Source of the DNA: REEB95 sp035648735
GTDB taxonomy: Bacteria; Pseudomonadota; Alphaproteobacteria; ATCC43930; CGMCC-115725
Assembly: GCA_035648735.1 (NCBI GenBank)
Contig: DASRKX010000120.1
Span: 18,395 to 82,394, forward strand
Reading direction: 5' to 3'
DNA: 64,000 bases
In this document: positions 17,213 through 26,579 of the stretch, piece by piece
Position numbering within the stretch: position 1 is the stretch's first letter
Layout of the letters: the number at the start of each line of letters is the position of its first letter
The notes under the pieces: model-generated
Told to the model about the DNA's origin: nothing
Databases searched by the model: none
Seen by the model: the letters and a program-made list of their open reading frames with translations, nothing else
Translations under genes and position numbers: made by a program

Positions 17213-19228
17213 ATGGGCTTCGCCTTCACCGCATCGCTGATCTGTGCCGGAGCGTTCGCCGCGCTTTTCCTGTTCACGCTGGCGCGCGGCAAGGTCACGC
17301 GCGAGGGCCGCTTCGTCCTCGCCGCATCGGCCGTCACCGCAGCCTGGGCGCTCGCGACCGCCTGGAGCGACGCACTGCCCAGCCTCTTGCCGGTGCTGGA
17401 AACCGCGCAGGGCCTGATCTGGCTGGCGCTGCTCGAGATGCTGTTGCGGCCGCAGGGCCGCGATGCGGCCCTGCCGGGGCTGCGGCGCATTGCGGTCATC
17501 GCCGGCGCCATTGCCGGCGCCTGCGTTCTCGCCGACGATTTGCTCCGTCTTACCGCTGCCGGGACGCTCGCCACCTCGCAGATCATCGCACGCGAGGGCA
17601 TCGCCGTGGCCGGCTTGCTGCTGGTCGAGAATCTCTACCGCAACACCGAGCACAAACGGCTGTGGAACGTCGTGCCGCTGTGCATCGGGATCGGCAGCTT
17701 CTTCGCCTATCAGCTCTTCCTCTATGCCAACGCCCTGCTGATCGGCCACGTCAACCCGCTCTTCGCCGAGGCCCGGCCGGCCGCCGCCTGCCTTGCCGCG
17801 CCCTTTCTGGCGCTGACGCTGGCGCGCAACCGCGATTGGCGCATCGACATCCACATCTCCCGCCAGGTGGTATTTCACACCTTCACGCTCGTCGTCAGCG
17901 GCATCTTCCTGCTCGCGGTCGCAACGCTGGGCGCGGTGATGCACGAGGCCGGCGGCGCCTGGGGCCCGGCAGCGCAAGTCATCTCGCTCTTCGGCGCGGT
18001 GCTCGTGCTTGCCTTAGTACTGTCCTCGGGCGGCATCAAGGCACGGCTCAACTATCTCATTTCGCGCAATTTCTTCTCGCTGCGCTACGACTACCGCCTC
18101 GAGTGGATGAACTTCATCGACATCCTGTCGGAGCGCGGCGATCGCGCCGATCTGCGCCAGCGCGTCATCCACGCCGTCGCCAACATCGTCGATTCGCCGC
18201 GCGGCGCGCTGTGGCTGAGCGACGGCAGCGGTTATCGCCCCGCGGCATTCTTCGACATGCGGCTGCCGGCGGGGCTTGCCGAGCCGGCCGATGGCGATTT
18301 CGTGCGGGGTTTTCGGGGCGGTGGTTGGATCCAGGAACTCGACAGCGGCAGCGCCGCACCGCCCTGGCGCGAAGCCGCGGATTTCTGGCTCGCCGTGCCG
18401 CTCATGCATCGCGCGACGATGATCGGCTTCATCACGTTGAGCCGGCCACGCGCGCCGCTCGACCTCAATTGGGAAAGCTATGAGCTGCTGCGCGCCGTAT
18501 CGCGCCAGGCGGCGAGCTATATCTGCGAGGAGCGCGCCGCGCAGGAGCTGGCGGACGCAAGGGGATTCGAGGAATATGCCAGGCGCTTCGCCTTCGTCGG
18601 CCACGACCTCAAGAACCTCGCCAGTCAGCTTCGCCTCGTTGCCGTCAACGCGCGACGCTTCGGCGACAATCCCGAATTCCGTGCCGACGCCTTCCGCACC
18701 ATCGAGAGCTCGGTCACGCGCATGAACCGGCTGCTGACCCAGCTGAAGGCGAGCGGCGACGCGCCGGCGCCCACCATCAGCAGCGCGGCGCTGCTCATCG
18801 CCGAAGTGGTCGGCGCGCATAAGAACGGCGGCATCGCCATCCAGACGCGTCTCGAGGCGTCGGAAGCGCGCGTCGCCATCGCCGCCGACGATCTGCGTTC
18901 GGCGCTCAGCCATCTCGTCAGCAACGCCATCGAGGCCTCGCCCGACGGCGCAGCCGTCACCGTCGGCAACCGCGTCGCCGACGGCAAATGCATCATCGAA
19001 ATCGTCGATCAGGGCCCCGGCATGGCGCCCGAGTTTATCCACCGGGAACTGTTCCGGCCGTTCCGCACCACCAAGGATGGCGGCTACGGCATCGGCGCCT
19101 ATCAGACCCGTGAGCTCATCCGCGCCGCCGGCGGTGAACTTGACGTCGTAAGCCAGCCCGGCGCCGGCACCACCATGCGCATCGTTCTCCCTCTAGCGAG
19201 CGAAGGAGCCGTCTCCTCGGCGGCATAG
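17213..19228 (+). CDS. prsK: XrtA/PEP-CTERM system histidine kinase PrsK
   Basis: Membrane sensor kinase of 671 residues. About eight hydrophobic segments fill residues 1-290, then a GAF-like region, then the kinase core. The H box is FVGHDLKNLASQ with phospho-acceptor H464. The ATPase boxes are LVSNAIEASPDGA (N box), DQGPGMAPEF (G1) and TTKDGGYGIGAYQTREL (G2). Coupling to the next gene (4 bases) and the position in an exosortase locus identify it as PrsK, which phosphorylates PrsR and controls the exopolysaccharide/PEP-CTERM regulon. Confidence 0.92.
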   Translation: MGFAFTASLICAGAFAALFLFTLARGKVTREGRFVLAASAVTAAWALATAWSDALPSLLPVLETAQGLIWLALLEMLLRPQGRDAALPGLRRIAVIAGAIAGACVLADDLLRLTAAGTLATSQIIAREGIAVAGLLLVENLYRNTEHKRLWNVVPLCIGIGSFFAYQLFLYANALLIGHVNPLFAEARPAAACLAAPFLALTLARNRDWRIDIHISRQVVFHTFTLVVSGIFLLAVATLGAVMHEAGGAWGPAAQVISLFGAVLVLALVLSSGGIKARLNYLISRNFFSLRYDYRLEWMNFIDILSERGDRADLRQRVIHAVANIVDSPRGALWLSDGSGYRPAAFFDMRLPAGLAEPADGDFVRGFRGGGWIQELDSGSAAPPWREAADFWLAVPLMHRATMIGFITLSRPRAPLDLNWESYELLRAVSRQAASYICEERAAQELADARGFEEYARRFAFVGHDLKNLASQLRLVAVNARRFGDNPEFRADAFRTIESSVTRMNRLLTQLKASGDAPAPTISSAALLIAEVVGAHKNGGIAIQTRLEASEARVAIAADDLRSALSHLVSNAIEASPDGAAVTVGNRVADGKCIIEIVDQGPGMAPEFIHRELFRPFRTTKDGGYGIGAYQTRELIRAAGGELDVVSQPGAGTTMRIVLPLASEGAVSSAA

Positions 19229-19232
19229 CACC

Positions 19233-20591
19233 ATGAAAGACAGCAAAATCTCCGTTCTTATCGTTGAGGACGATGACGGCATCGCGCGCCAGTTCAAATG
19301 GGCGCTCGCCGATTTCGAGACTGCCTTCGCCGGCAATCGCGAGGATGCGATCGCCGAGTTCCGGCGCGTCCGGCCGCAGGTCGTCGTGCTCGATCTGGGC
19401 CTGCCGCCCGACGCCGACGGCGCGGGCGAAGGCATGGCCGCGCTCGAGAGCATCCTCGCCATGGCGCCCGAGACCAAGATCATCATCGCCACCGGCAACG
19501 AAAGCCGCGACGTGGCACTGCGCGCCGTCCAGCTCGGCGCTTATGATTTCCATCAGAAGCCGGTCGATCTCGACCTGCTCAAGCTGATGATCCAGCGTGC
19601 CGCCAAGCTGCACGCGCTCGAGGCGGAGAATCGCCGCCTGCAGGAGCTGGCACCGCGTTCGCCGGTCGACGGCATCGTCGCCTCGAGCCCGCAGATGACC
19701 CGCGTCTTGCGCATGATCGAGAAGATCGCGCCCACGGATGTCGCAGTCCTCCTGCTCGGCGAAAGCGGCACCGGCAAGGAAGTGCTGGCGCAGGCCGTCC
19801 ATCGCATGAGCCCGCGCGTCAAGAAGCCTTTCGTCGCCATCAACTGCGCGGCAATCCCCGAGACCCTGCTGGAAAGCGAGCTCTTCGGGCACGAAAAAGG
19901 CGCCTTCACCGGCGCCATCAAGCAGACCATCGGCAAGATCGAAAGCGCCAGCGGCGGCACCCTCTTTCTCGATGAAATCGGGGACGTGCCCCTCCCCATG
20001 CAGGTGAAGCTGCTGCGCTTCCTGCAGGACCAGGTCGTCGAACGCGTCGGCGGTCACCGCCCGATCCAGGTCGACGTGCGCATCGTCTGCGCCACCAACC
20101 AGGATCTCGATCATTTGATCGGCACAGGCCGCTTCCGCGAAGATCTCTACTACCGCCTCAACGAGGTGCGCGTCACCGTGCCGCCGCTGCGCGAGCGCGA
20201 AGGCGATCCGGTGTTGCTCGCCAATTTCTTCATCAACCGCTTCAACCAACAGTTCGGCCGCAAGCTCAAGGGCTTCGCATCGGACGCGCTTACCGCCATT
20301 GCCGTGCATCCGTGGCGCGGCAACGTGCGCGAACTCGAAAATCGCGTGAAGCGCGCGGTGGTGATGGCGGAAGGCGTTACCATCTCGGCCGCCGACCTCG
20401 AGCTCGCGCCGGCCGAGCTGCCTTTCGGCTCGCTCGACCTGCGTGAGGCGCGTGCACGCGCCGAACGCGGCGTCACCCAGATGGCCCTGGCGCAGAGCGG
20501 CGGCAATCTTTCGCGTGCCGCCAAGCTGCTCGGCATCAGTCGGCCGACCCTCTATGGCCTGCTCGAAGGCCTCGGCCTCGAAGTCAATTGA
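19233..20591 (+). CDS. prsR: PEP-CTERM-box sigma-54 response regulator PrsR
   Basis: NtrC-type activator of 452 residues. The receiver domain has acidic residues DD near the start and phospho-acceptor D54 in VVVLDLGLPP. The AAA+ domain has Walker A GESGTGKE at 176-183 and the sigma-54 contact loop GAFTGA at 223-228. A Fis-type helix-turn-helix (NLSRAAKLLGISRPTLYGLL) ends the protein. GAFTGA shows that it works with RpoN. I searched the AT-rich upstream regions of the locus for the -24/-12 pattern GG-N10-GC with a good consensus and found only near misses. Confidence 0.95.
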   Translation: MKDSKISVLIVEDDDGIARQFKWALADFETAFAGNREDAIAEFRRVRPQVVVLDLGLPPDADGAGEGMAALESILAMAPETKIIIATGNESRDVALRAVQLGAYDFHQKPVDLDLLKLMIQRAAKLHALEAENRRLQELAPRSPVDGIVASSPQMTRVLRMIEKIAPTDVAVLLLGESGTGKEVLAQAVHRMSPRVKKPFVAINCAAIPETLLESELFGHEKGAFTGAIKQTIGKIESASGGTLFLDEIGDVPLPMQVKLLRFLQDQVVERVGGHRPIQVDVRIVCATNQDLDHLIGTGRFREDLYYRLNEVRVTVPPLREREGDPVLLANFFINRFNQQFGRKLKGFASDALTAIAVHPWRGNVRELENRVKRAVVMAEGVTISAADLELAPAELPFGSLDLREARARAERGVTQMALAQSGGNLSRAAKLLGISRPTLYGLLEGLGLEVN

Positions 20592-20625
20592 ACCGCCACG
20601 CACGCCAGCTTCCGGGAGCATGACC

Positions 20626-23415
20626 ATGACCAAGTATTCGCCATTCATCCGCCGCACCCTGCCCTTCCTCGCCGCCTTTGGCGCCTTGGCCGTGGCGCCG
20701 GCCTTCGCCGCCACCGAATCCTATTCGGATTCGGCGCAGAAAATGATCGAGCAGGGCAATCTGAAGGGCGCCGCCATCGAGCTCCGCAACGCAGCGCACA
20801 ACCAGCCGCAGAACGGAGATATCCATCTTCGGCTGGCGGCGATCTATTTACAGATCGGCAATATCCCCGCCGCCGAGGCCGAGGCGCGCACCGCGCTGAC
20901 CCGCGGCGCCGATGAAGCGAAGGTGGCGCCGCTGCTGGCCGAGAGCCTGATGCGCTCGGCCAAATATGTTCAGTTGCTCAAGGAAATTCCGGTCGGCAAC
21001 CGGCCGGCGGCGTCGGAAAGCGCGGTGCGGCTCTTCCGCGGCATGGCCTATCTCGGATTGCATCAGGTGCAGGACGCCGCGCCGCTGATCCAACAGGCGG
21101 AGCAAATGGAGCCGGGCGCGGTCAATCCGAAGCTCGGCATGTCGCGCCTCCTGCTGCGCCAGAACCACCCCGATGAAGCCGAGAAAAAGATCGACGAGGC
21201 GTTGCAGCTCGAGCCGCACAACAGCCGCGCTATCTTGATGAAGGCGGAGTTCATGCGCCGGCACGGCAATGTCGACGGCGCAATCGCCGCCTATACCGAC
21301 GTACTGCGTCGCGAGCCGCAGAATGCGCCGGCCATGCTTGGCCGCGCCAATATGGAAATCGCCAAGAACGCGCTCGACGCCGCGCAAAAGGACGTGCAGA
21401 CGGTCATCGCCGAATATCCGAGCAGCGGCGAAGCCCAGTACCTGCAAGCCCTCATCTATGCGCGCCGCGGCGACCTGAAGCAGGCGAGCGCCGTGCTCGA
21501 GAAGTCGAACAATCTGCTGGCCGACGTGCCGGCGGCGATGCTGTTGAGCGGCGCCGTCCAGTATTGGATGGGCCAGACCGCCCAGGCCGAAAGCAATTTG
21601 TCGCGCTTCAACGCCCGCGTTCCGAACACGCTGGCGGCGAAGCTTCTCGCCAGCATCGCGATGAAGCAGAACCAGCCGAAGAAGGCGCTGGCGCTGCTCG
21701 AGCCCTTTGTCCAGGCGCAGCCGAAAGATCCGGCCGCCTGGGCGATGCTCGCGGACGCCTATGTCGCCGTCGGCGACAACGGCAAGGCCTCGCAGGCGAT
21801 CGACCGCGCCACGGCGCTCGACAACAAAAGCGACATGGTACTCGACACCGAACTGGCGGTGACCCGCTTCTCCAGCGGCCAGACCGACCTCGGTCTGCAA
21901 CAGCTCGAAGATCTGTTCGGTCGCGACGGCGGCGCACCCATCGCCGGACCGGCGCTGGTCATCTCCGAATTGCGGGCCCATCATCTTGACGCCGCTTCGC
22001 GTGCCGCCGAGCAACTCGTCCAGGCGCGTCCCAACGACCTCGTGGCGGCCAATCTCCTGGGGCTGGTGCGGGTGTCGCAGGGCAACCTCGCGAACGCCGA
22101 AGGCATCTTCAGCACGCTCTACAAGAAGCACCCCGAGTTCACTGTCGCGGGCCGCAACCTCGCCCAGGTTTATATGGGCGAAGGCCGGCCGGACGATGCG
22201 GCAAATGTCTACCGCATGATGCTGGCACGCAATAATTCCGACATCGCCGCGCATGTGGCGCTTGCCGACATTCTGATCGCGACCCAGAACTACGACGCCG
22301 CGGTCAGCGAACTGCAAAAGGCGGCGGCGCTTGATCCCAGCTCGCCGCTCGCCAGCCTCAAGATCGCCGCCCTCTATGTCGGACAGAAGAACTGGCCCAA
22401 GGCGATCGACACCATGCGGCCGCTGATGCAGCAATTCGCCAACACTTTCGACGTGCTCGACATGATGGGCGGCATCCAGTCGGAGATGGGCGACAAGGCG
22501 GCCGCCATCGCCACCTACCATCGCGCCATCGACTCCAATTCCGGCTCGGCCGTCGCCTTCGACCGCTACGCCAATGCGCTGGCGGCGAACGGCGATTGGA
22601 CAGGCGCCCGCGCCCAGTTGAAGCGCGCGGCCGCGATCGAGCCAAGCGTGCCGCTCTATCGCGAGGAGTTGGTCTATGCCGAGTTCAAGGTGGCCGGCAA
22701 GGACAGCGCCGCGGCGCTGGCGCGACAGCTCGTCAACGCCAATGACCCGCCTTCCCTGGCGACGCAATGGATGGCGGCGGTGCTGAACAAGGACGGCAAG
22801 CCCGCGGAAGCGTTGGCGCTACTCGCCGAATCCGAGCGCACGCATCCATCGGAAAACATCACCATCCAGCACGCCATGGTCCTCGTCCAATCGGGCGACG
22901 CGGCCAAGAGTGCGGTGCTGCTGCGCAGCTGGCTCAACGGCCATCCCAACGACATGGCGGCGCTCCACGCGCTCGCCGACGTGACGCTCAATGCGGGCGA
23001 TTACGCCGGGGCACAGGATGCACTTGAGCGCATCCTCGCCAAGACGCCGGACGACGTGATCGTGCTGAACAACCTGGCGTGGATCTACCAGCGCTCGGGC
23101 GACCAGCGCGCGCATGAAGTGGCGGAACGCGCCTACCATCTCTCGCCGCTCTCACCGGCGGTGGCCGATACCTATGGCTGGGTACTGCTGTCCGAAGGCG
23201 ACGTTCAGCAAGCCCTGCCGCATCTGCGGATGGCGAGCTACGGCATGCCGGACAACCCGTCCGTTCAATACCATCTGGCGGCGGCGCTCAGCCGCGCCGG
23301 CAACGGCGCCGGCGCCAAGCAGATCCTGCAAAAGGTCGTCGTCAACGACGCGAAGTTCGACGGCAAGCAGCAAGCGAGCGAGCTCTATCGCAGCCTGGGC
23401 GGCCGGGTGAACTAA
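20626..23415 (+). CDS. prsT: XrtA/PEP-CTERM system TPR-repeat protein PrsT
   Basis: A 929-residue secreted TPR protein. A signal peptide (residues 1-28, ending APAFA) is followed by many tandem TPR units over the whole length, such as GNLKGAAIELRNAAHNQPQN and NAALMLGRA-like repeats. The family is normally annotated as a lipoprotein, but no lipobox cysteine is present here, so cleavage by signal peptidase I is predicted. The second ATG (20626) is preferred over 20620 because GGGAG then lies 7 bases upstream. It follows prsR by 34 bases and ends at a bidirectional terminator. PrsT is thought to take part in polymer secretion in the periplasm; this is family knowledge. Confidence 0.9.
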   Translation: MTKYSPFIRRTLPFLAAFGALAVAPAFAATESYSDSAQKMIEQGNLKGAAIELRNAAHNQPQNGDIHLRLAAIYLQIGNIPAAEAEARTALTRGADEAKVAPLLAESLMRSAKYVQLLKEIPVGNRPAASESAVRLFRGMAYLGLHQVQDAAPLIQQAEQMEPGAVNPKLGMSRLLLRQNHPDEAEKKIDEALQLEPHNSRAILMKAEFMRRHGNVDGAIAAYTDVLRREPQNAPAMLGRANMEIAKNALDAAQKDVQTVIAEYPSSGEAQYLQALIYARRGDLKQASAVLEKSNNLLADVPAAMLLSGAVQYWMGQTAQAESNLSRFNARVPNTLAAKLLASIAMKQNQPKKALALLEPFVQAQPKDPAAWAMLADAYVAVGDNGKASQAIDRATALDNKSDMVLDTELAVTRFSSGQTDLGLQQLEDLFGRDGGAPIAGPALVISELRAHHLDAASRAAEQLVQARPNDLVAANLLGLVRVSQGNLANAEGIFSTLYKKHPEFTVAGRNLAQVYMGEGRPDDAANVYRMMLARNNSDIAAHVALADILIATQNYDAAVSELQKAAALDPSSPLASLKIAALYVGQKNWPKAIDTMRPLMQQFANTFDVLDMMGGIQSEMGDKAAAIATYHRAIDSNSGSAVAFDRYANALAANGDWTGARAQLKRAAAIEPSVPLYREELVYAEFKVAGKDSAAALARQLVNANDPPSLATQWMAAVLNKDGKPAEALALLAESERTHPSENITIQHAMVLVQSGDAAKSAVLLRSWLNGHPNDMAALHALADVTLNAGDYAGAQDALERILAKTPDDVIVLNNLAWIYQRSGDQRAHEVAERAYHLSPLSPAVADTYGWVLLSEGDVQQALPHLRMASYGMPDNPSVQYHLAAALSRAGNGAGAKQILQKVVVNDAKFDGKQQASELYRSLGGRVN

Positions 23416-23439
23416 ATCCGCTCTGAGATCAGGAAAAAG

Positions 23440-23469
23440 CCGCGGGCCTAATTGCCCGCGGTCTTTTTT
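23440..23469. terminator. Bidirectional intrinsic terminator between prsT and the convergent deacetylase gene
   Basis: CCGCGGGC (23440-23447) pairs with GCCCGCGG (23454-23461) across a 6-base loop. It is followed by TCTTTTTT on the plus strand and, on the minus strand, by CTTTTTCC. The loop contains the TAG stop of the minus-strand deacetylase gene, so that gene runs into its own terminator. Confidence 0.9.
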
Positions 23470-24578
23470 ATGGGCCGAAGCCCGGCGGTGCGCGGCTGAT
23501 CGATGTCGAGCATGCGCTTGACCTCAAGCGGCGTGGTGAAGCGGCCCTTGATCTCGCCCGCGAAGAAATCGAGGAAGCCTTCCAGCGTCGCGAGGAAGCG
23601 CCCCAGATCGTCTTCGGTGCGCACATAGGGCGCGCCGCCCGGCATCAGCGACGGGCTGTGATAGCTCAGATTGAAGATGCGCTGGCCGCGTGCCAATTGG
23701 CTGCGGACAAGCCGCATCTGCTCTTCCAGGCTGTAGCCCTCGGGCGACAGGCCGATGCGCTCGATCAGCCGCAGGCGCGACGCAACCGCCTTGAATTTGA
23801 AGCGGTCGGCCAATTTGACGTCGAGCCAGGGATAGAGGGCGCGGTGGCGATCGCCCAGCAGCCCGACATGGCCGATGGTGAGCGGGATACCCAGCCGCCG
23901 CCCGTTCGGGCCGAAGCGGAAAGGATGGATGCCGAAGGCGGTGAAATCCGGACCGTGGCGCCGGGTCAGGTCGATCTCCGGCAGCACGCTGGCATCGATC
24001 TCATAGCCCATGCGATCGAGCAGGCCGAGGCTGCGCGGCCCGATGCCGTAGCGACCGGCACGGTAGACCAGCGGCTTGACGCCGAGATTGCGCTCAATGG
24101 CCGCGGTCAGCACCGTGAGCTTCTCGCGCTCGATCTCCGGCGTCAGGTTCCCCGGATAGGAGAGGATGTCGTTGACGTCCTCGACATAGGGCGGATTGAC
24201 CCAGGGCTGCAGATGCGCGCCGATCTCGCAACGTGCATCGGCAAGAAATTCTCGCAGTGGACCGAAGCCGATACTGCGGCTGGCCACCGGATAGTCGACG
24301 ACATAGGTCGGCTTGATGCCGTAGCGGTCGAAGATGCGTTGCGCCTTTTCCTGGTGCGCGATGTTGAGCACGCCGGTCGATTGGCGGCTGAACGGCTTCG
24401 ACCAGTCGAACTCCTCCTCGGTGTCGATAATGATCTGCAGCAGTGGCGGCAGATCCGGGCGGATGGCGACCGGCCACAGCGTCTCGCCGAAGAAGGCAAA
24501 GGGCTTGGGCGCCGCGGCGGAAGCGGCCGGTGCGCGCCGCGACAGCGTGTGAACCGGGTTTTGGGTCAGGCTCGACAT
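23448..24578 (-). CDS. WalW-like polysaccharide deacetylase family protein
   Basis: A 376-residue protein with a divergent carbohydrate esterase 4 fold. It has an early acidic motif IIIDTEEEFDW, a GAHLQPWVNPP segment with a histidine at the expected metal site, FRAGRYG-like YRAGRYGIGPRSL, and a late NLSYHSPSLMPG. This pattern resembles the WalW-type deacetylases found beside exosortase A loci. The ATG at 24578 has GAGGAG about 6 bases upstream. It is the last gene of a five-gene minus-strand cassette. The actual substrate is unknown. Confidence 0.8.
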   Translation of the reverse strand: MSSLTQNPVHTLSRRAPAASAAAPKPFAFFGETLWPVAIRPDLPPLLQIIIDTEEEFDWSKPFSRQSTGVLNIAHQEKAQRIFDRYGIKPTYVVDYPVASRSIGFGPLREFLADARCEIGAHLQPWVNPPYVEDVNDILSYPGNLTPEIEREKLTVLTAAIERNLGVKPLVYRAGRYGIGPRSLGLLDRMGYEIDASVLPEIDLTRRHGPDFTAFGIHPFRFGPNGRRLGIPLTIGHVGLLGDRHRALYPWLDVKLADRFKFKAVASRLRLIERIGLSPEGYSLEEQMRLVRSQLARGQRIFNLSYHSPSLMPGGAPYVRTEDDLGRFLATLEGFLDFFAGEIKGRFTTPLEVKRMLDIDQPRTAGLRPIKKTAGN

Positions 24579-24589
24579 CGGATCTCCTC

Positions 24590-25837
24590 TCACGCGATCG
24601 TCGTCGCGGCATTGGCCGCGGCGACGATGTCGTTGAACAGGTGCGTCAGGCCGGCAGTGGTCACCGCCCAGCCAAAGCCCTCGGCATAGCGGCGCGTGGC
24701 CGCACGCGACGGTGGCGCCTGGAACAACCGCGCGACGGCGGCGGCGACGCCGGCGGCGCTCAATTCATCCATCAGCACACCCGCCGCCGGATCGGCGACG
24801 ATCTCGGGATTGCCCCAAGCGCGCGACGCCACCACCGGCGTGCCGCAGGCCATGGCTTCGTAGAGCACGTTGGCGATGCCCTCGCGCGACGAGGCAAGGA
24901 TCAACGCGTCGGCGGCGCCGTAGAGCCGTGGCAAATCTTCGTGCGCCACCGCGCCGAGAAAGCGCACCCGCCCGGCGACGCCGAGCTCGCGCGCGAGCGT
25001 GTCGAGCCGGCCGTGCTCCGGGCCCGTGCCGGCGATGAGCAAGGTGGTCTCCGGCAGTCGGGGCAACGCCGCGATGACATGATGATGGCCCTTGCGCTCG
25101 ATCAGATGCCCGACCGAGAGCAGCACACGGCCCGAAACCAGAAGTGAAATACGCGCCGCATCGCGATCGAGCGGCCGAAAGAGCGCCAGATCGACCCCGT
25201 TGCGCAGCGTGACGATCTTTTCCGGAGCGACGCCGAGCCCGACAAGCGCTGTCTTGAGCGCTTCGGCGACGGTGACGATGGCCGCGGCGCGTTCGGCTGC
25301 CCAACAGAGCATGCGGCGCGGCAGAAGGTGCCGCGGAATCTGATTGACGTCGCTACCCCGCGCGGTAATGACCACCGGCTTGCCCAGGGCGCGGCCGAGC
25401 AGCACCGCGGCGACGCCGTCGGGATAGAAATAATGCGCGTCGATCACGTCGAAATCGCGCTCGACCTGAAGCCGGCGCAACACCGGCAAGGTCGCCCGGT
25501 AGAGCAGCAGGGGCGCCAGGCTCATGCCGATCCTCGGCAGCAGGGGATAGCGCGGATGGACGATCTCGATGCCATGCCGCGTCTCATCCCGCGGCACGGC
25601 CGCGAAGTGCGCATAGCGGCCAAAGCGCGGCTGCGTCGAGGGGAACCACGGCACCGGAGCGACGACGCGGCTTTCGGCGTTGCCGCCCGCCACCAGGTGA
25701 CGCAGCCGGTTCTCGACGAAGATGCCATGCACCGGCATCGCCGCGTTGGGATAAAGCGTGGTGAAGGTGAGCAGCCGCAGCCGGCGGGACGCGGGCCCGC
25801 CGCCGGCATCCGGCGCGTATCGCTGATTGGCGCTCAT
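24590..25837 (-). CDS. Glycosyltransferase family 4
   Basis: GT-B fold retaining glycosyltransferase of 415 residues. The N-terminal domain carries the FVENRLRHL acceptor loop and GSDVNQIPR. The C-terminal donor domain carries SVGHLIERKGHH and the E-x7-E motif in SREGIANVLYEAMACGTPVVAS. It probably adds a sugar to the lipid-linked repeat unit at the cytoplasmic face. It overlaps the methyltransferase end by four bases and precedes the deacetylase by 11. Confidence 0.88.
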   Translation of the reverse strand: MSANQRYAPDAGGGPASRRLRLLTFTTLYPNAAMPVHGIFVENRLRHLVAGGNAESRVVAPVPWFPSTQPRFGRYAHFAAVPRDETRHGIEIVHPRYPLLPRIGMSLAPLLLYRATLPVLRRLQVERDFDVIDAHYFYPDGVAAVLLGRALGKPVVITARGSDVNQIPRHLLPRRMLCWAAERAAAIVTVAEALKTALVGLGVAPEKIVTLRNGVDLALFRPLDRDAARISLLVSGRVLLSVGHLIERKGHHHVIAALPRLPETTLLIAGTGPEHGRLDTLARELGVAGRVRFLGAVAHEDLPRLYGAADALILASSREGIANVLYEAMACGTPVVASRAWGNPEIVADPAAGVLMDELSAAGVAAAVARLFQAPPSRAATRRYAEGFGWAVTTAGLTHLFNDIVAAANAATTIA

Positions 25838-26571
25838 CGGTCGGAACCCATGGCGGCAGTAGAGCCCGTCATGCTTAAGGAGCGTTTAAGCGGCGCCGCG
25901 ACGATGACCGTGGCCTCGCTCAGCACCGGCAGGACGCGGTGGCGCCGGATCTCGCGCCATCCCGCCGCCTCGAGCATGGCAGCCATTTCCGCGTTGGTAA
26001 CCGGGAAGGCTGCCGGATTCTGGAAGAGCCCGAGCCGGCGCTTCACCGCGCGGCGCAGGCGCTGAAAGGGCGTCGTGATCCCCTGCGTCAGGATCAGGCG
26101 CGCATCGGCCGTTGCCGCCATCGCGGCGATCATTGCCGCTTGCTCGGCGAGCGGAAAATGCATGAGGAAGCGCGCCGACAGCACGGCGTGAAAACGCCGG
26201 CGGCCGGCGGTCATGGCGCCGATATCGGACACCTCGACGGTGAAGCGGTCGCCGAAATGGCCGAGCCGCGCCCGCGCGACGTCGAGCATGGCAGACGAGA
26301 TGTCGATGCCGTGCACGGTGAAGCCGGATTCGAGCAAGACTTCGGCGAGGCGGCCGGTGCCGCACGGCACATCGGCAATGCGGCTGCCCGGCGGCAGGCC
26401 AACGAGGGCGCGGCGCAGCGCCCGCTTATCGAAAAAGTTGAATAGCCGACCGGCCACGCTGGAGAAGCGCGCGCGATCATAATCGGTCGCGACATCCGCA
26501 TTCTGGTAATGCCGCGTCGGATCCCATTCCTTGCCGTAACGTGCGTTGGCGTAAGGCGTGCGCTCGTCCAT
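25834..26571 (-). CDS. Class I SAM-dependent methyltransferase
   Basis: A 245-residue methyltransferase with the SAM-binding sequence IADVPCGTGRLAE (about residues 65-77) and the acidic GIDISSAMLD loop. The ATG at 26571 is preceded by GAGGG and lies 8 bases after the kinase stop; a longer upstream frame would overlap the kinase gene and is rejected. In this context it probably O- or N-methylates a sugar of the polymer, which is inference. Confidence 0.82.
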   Translation of the reverse strand: MDERTPYANARYGKEWDPTRHYQNADVATDYDRARFSSVAGRLFNFFDKRALRRALVGLPPGSRIADVPCGTGRLAEVLLESGFTVHGIDISSAMLDVARARLGHFGDRFTVEVSDIGAMTAGRRRFHAVLSARFLMHFPLAEQAAMIAAMAATADARLILTQGITTPFQRLRRAVKRRLGLFQNPAAFPVTNAEMAAMLEAAGWREIRRHRVLPVLSEATVIVAAPLKRSLSMTGSTAAMGSDR

Positions 26572-26579
26572 GTCATCCC

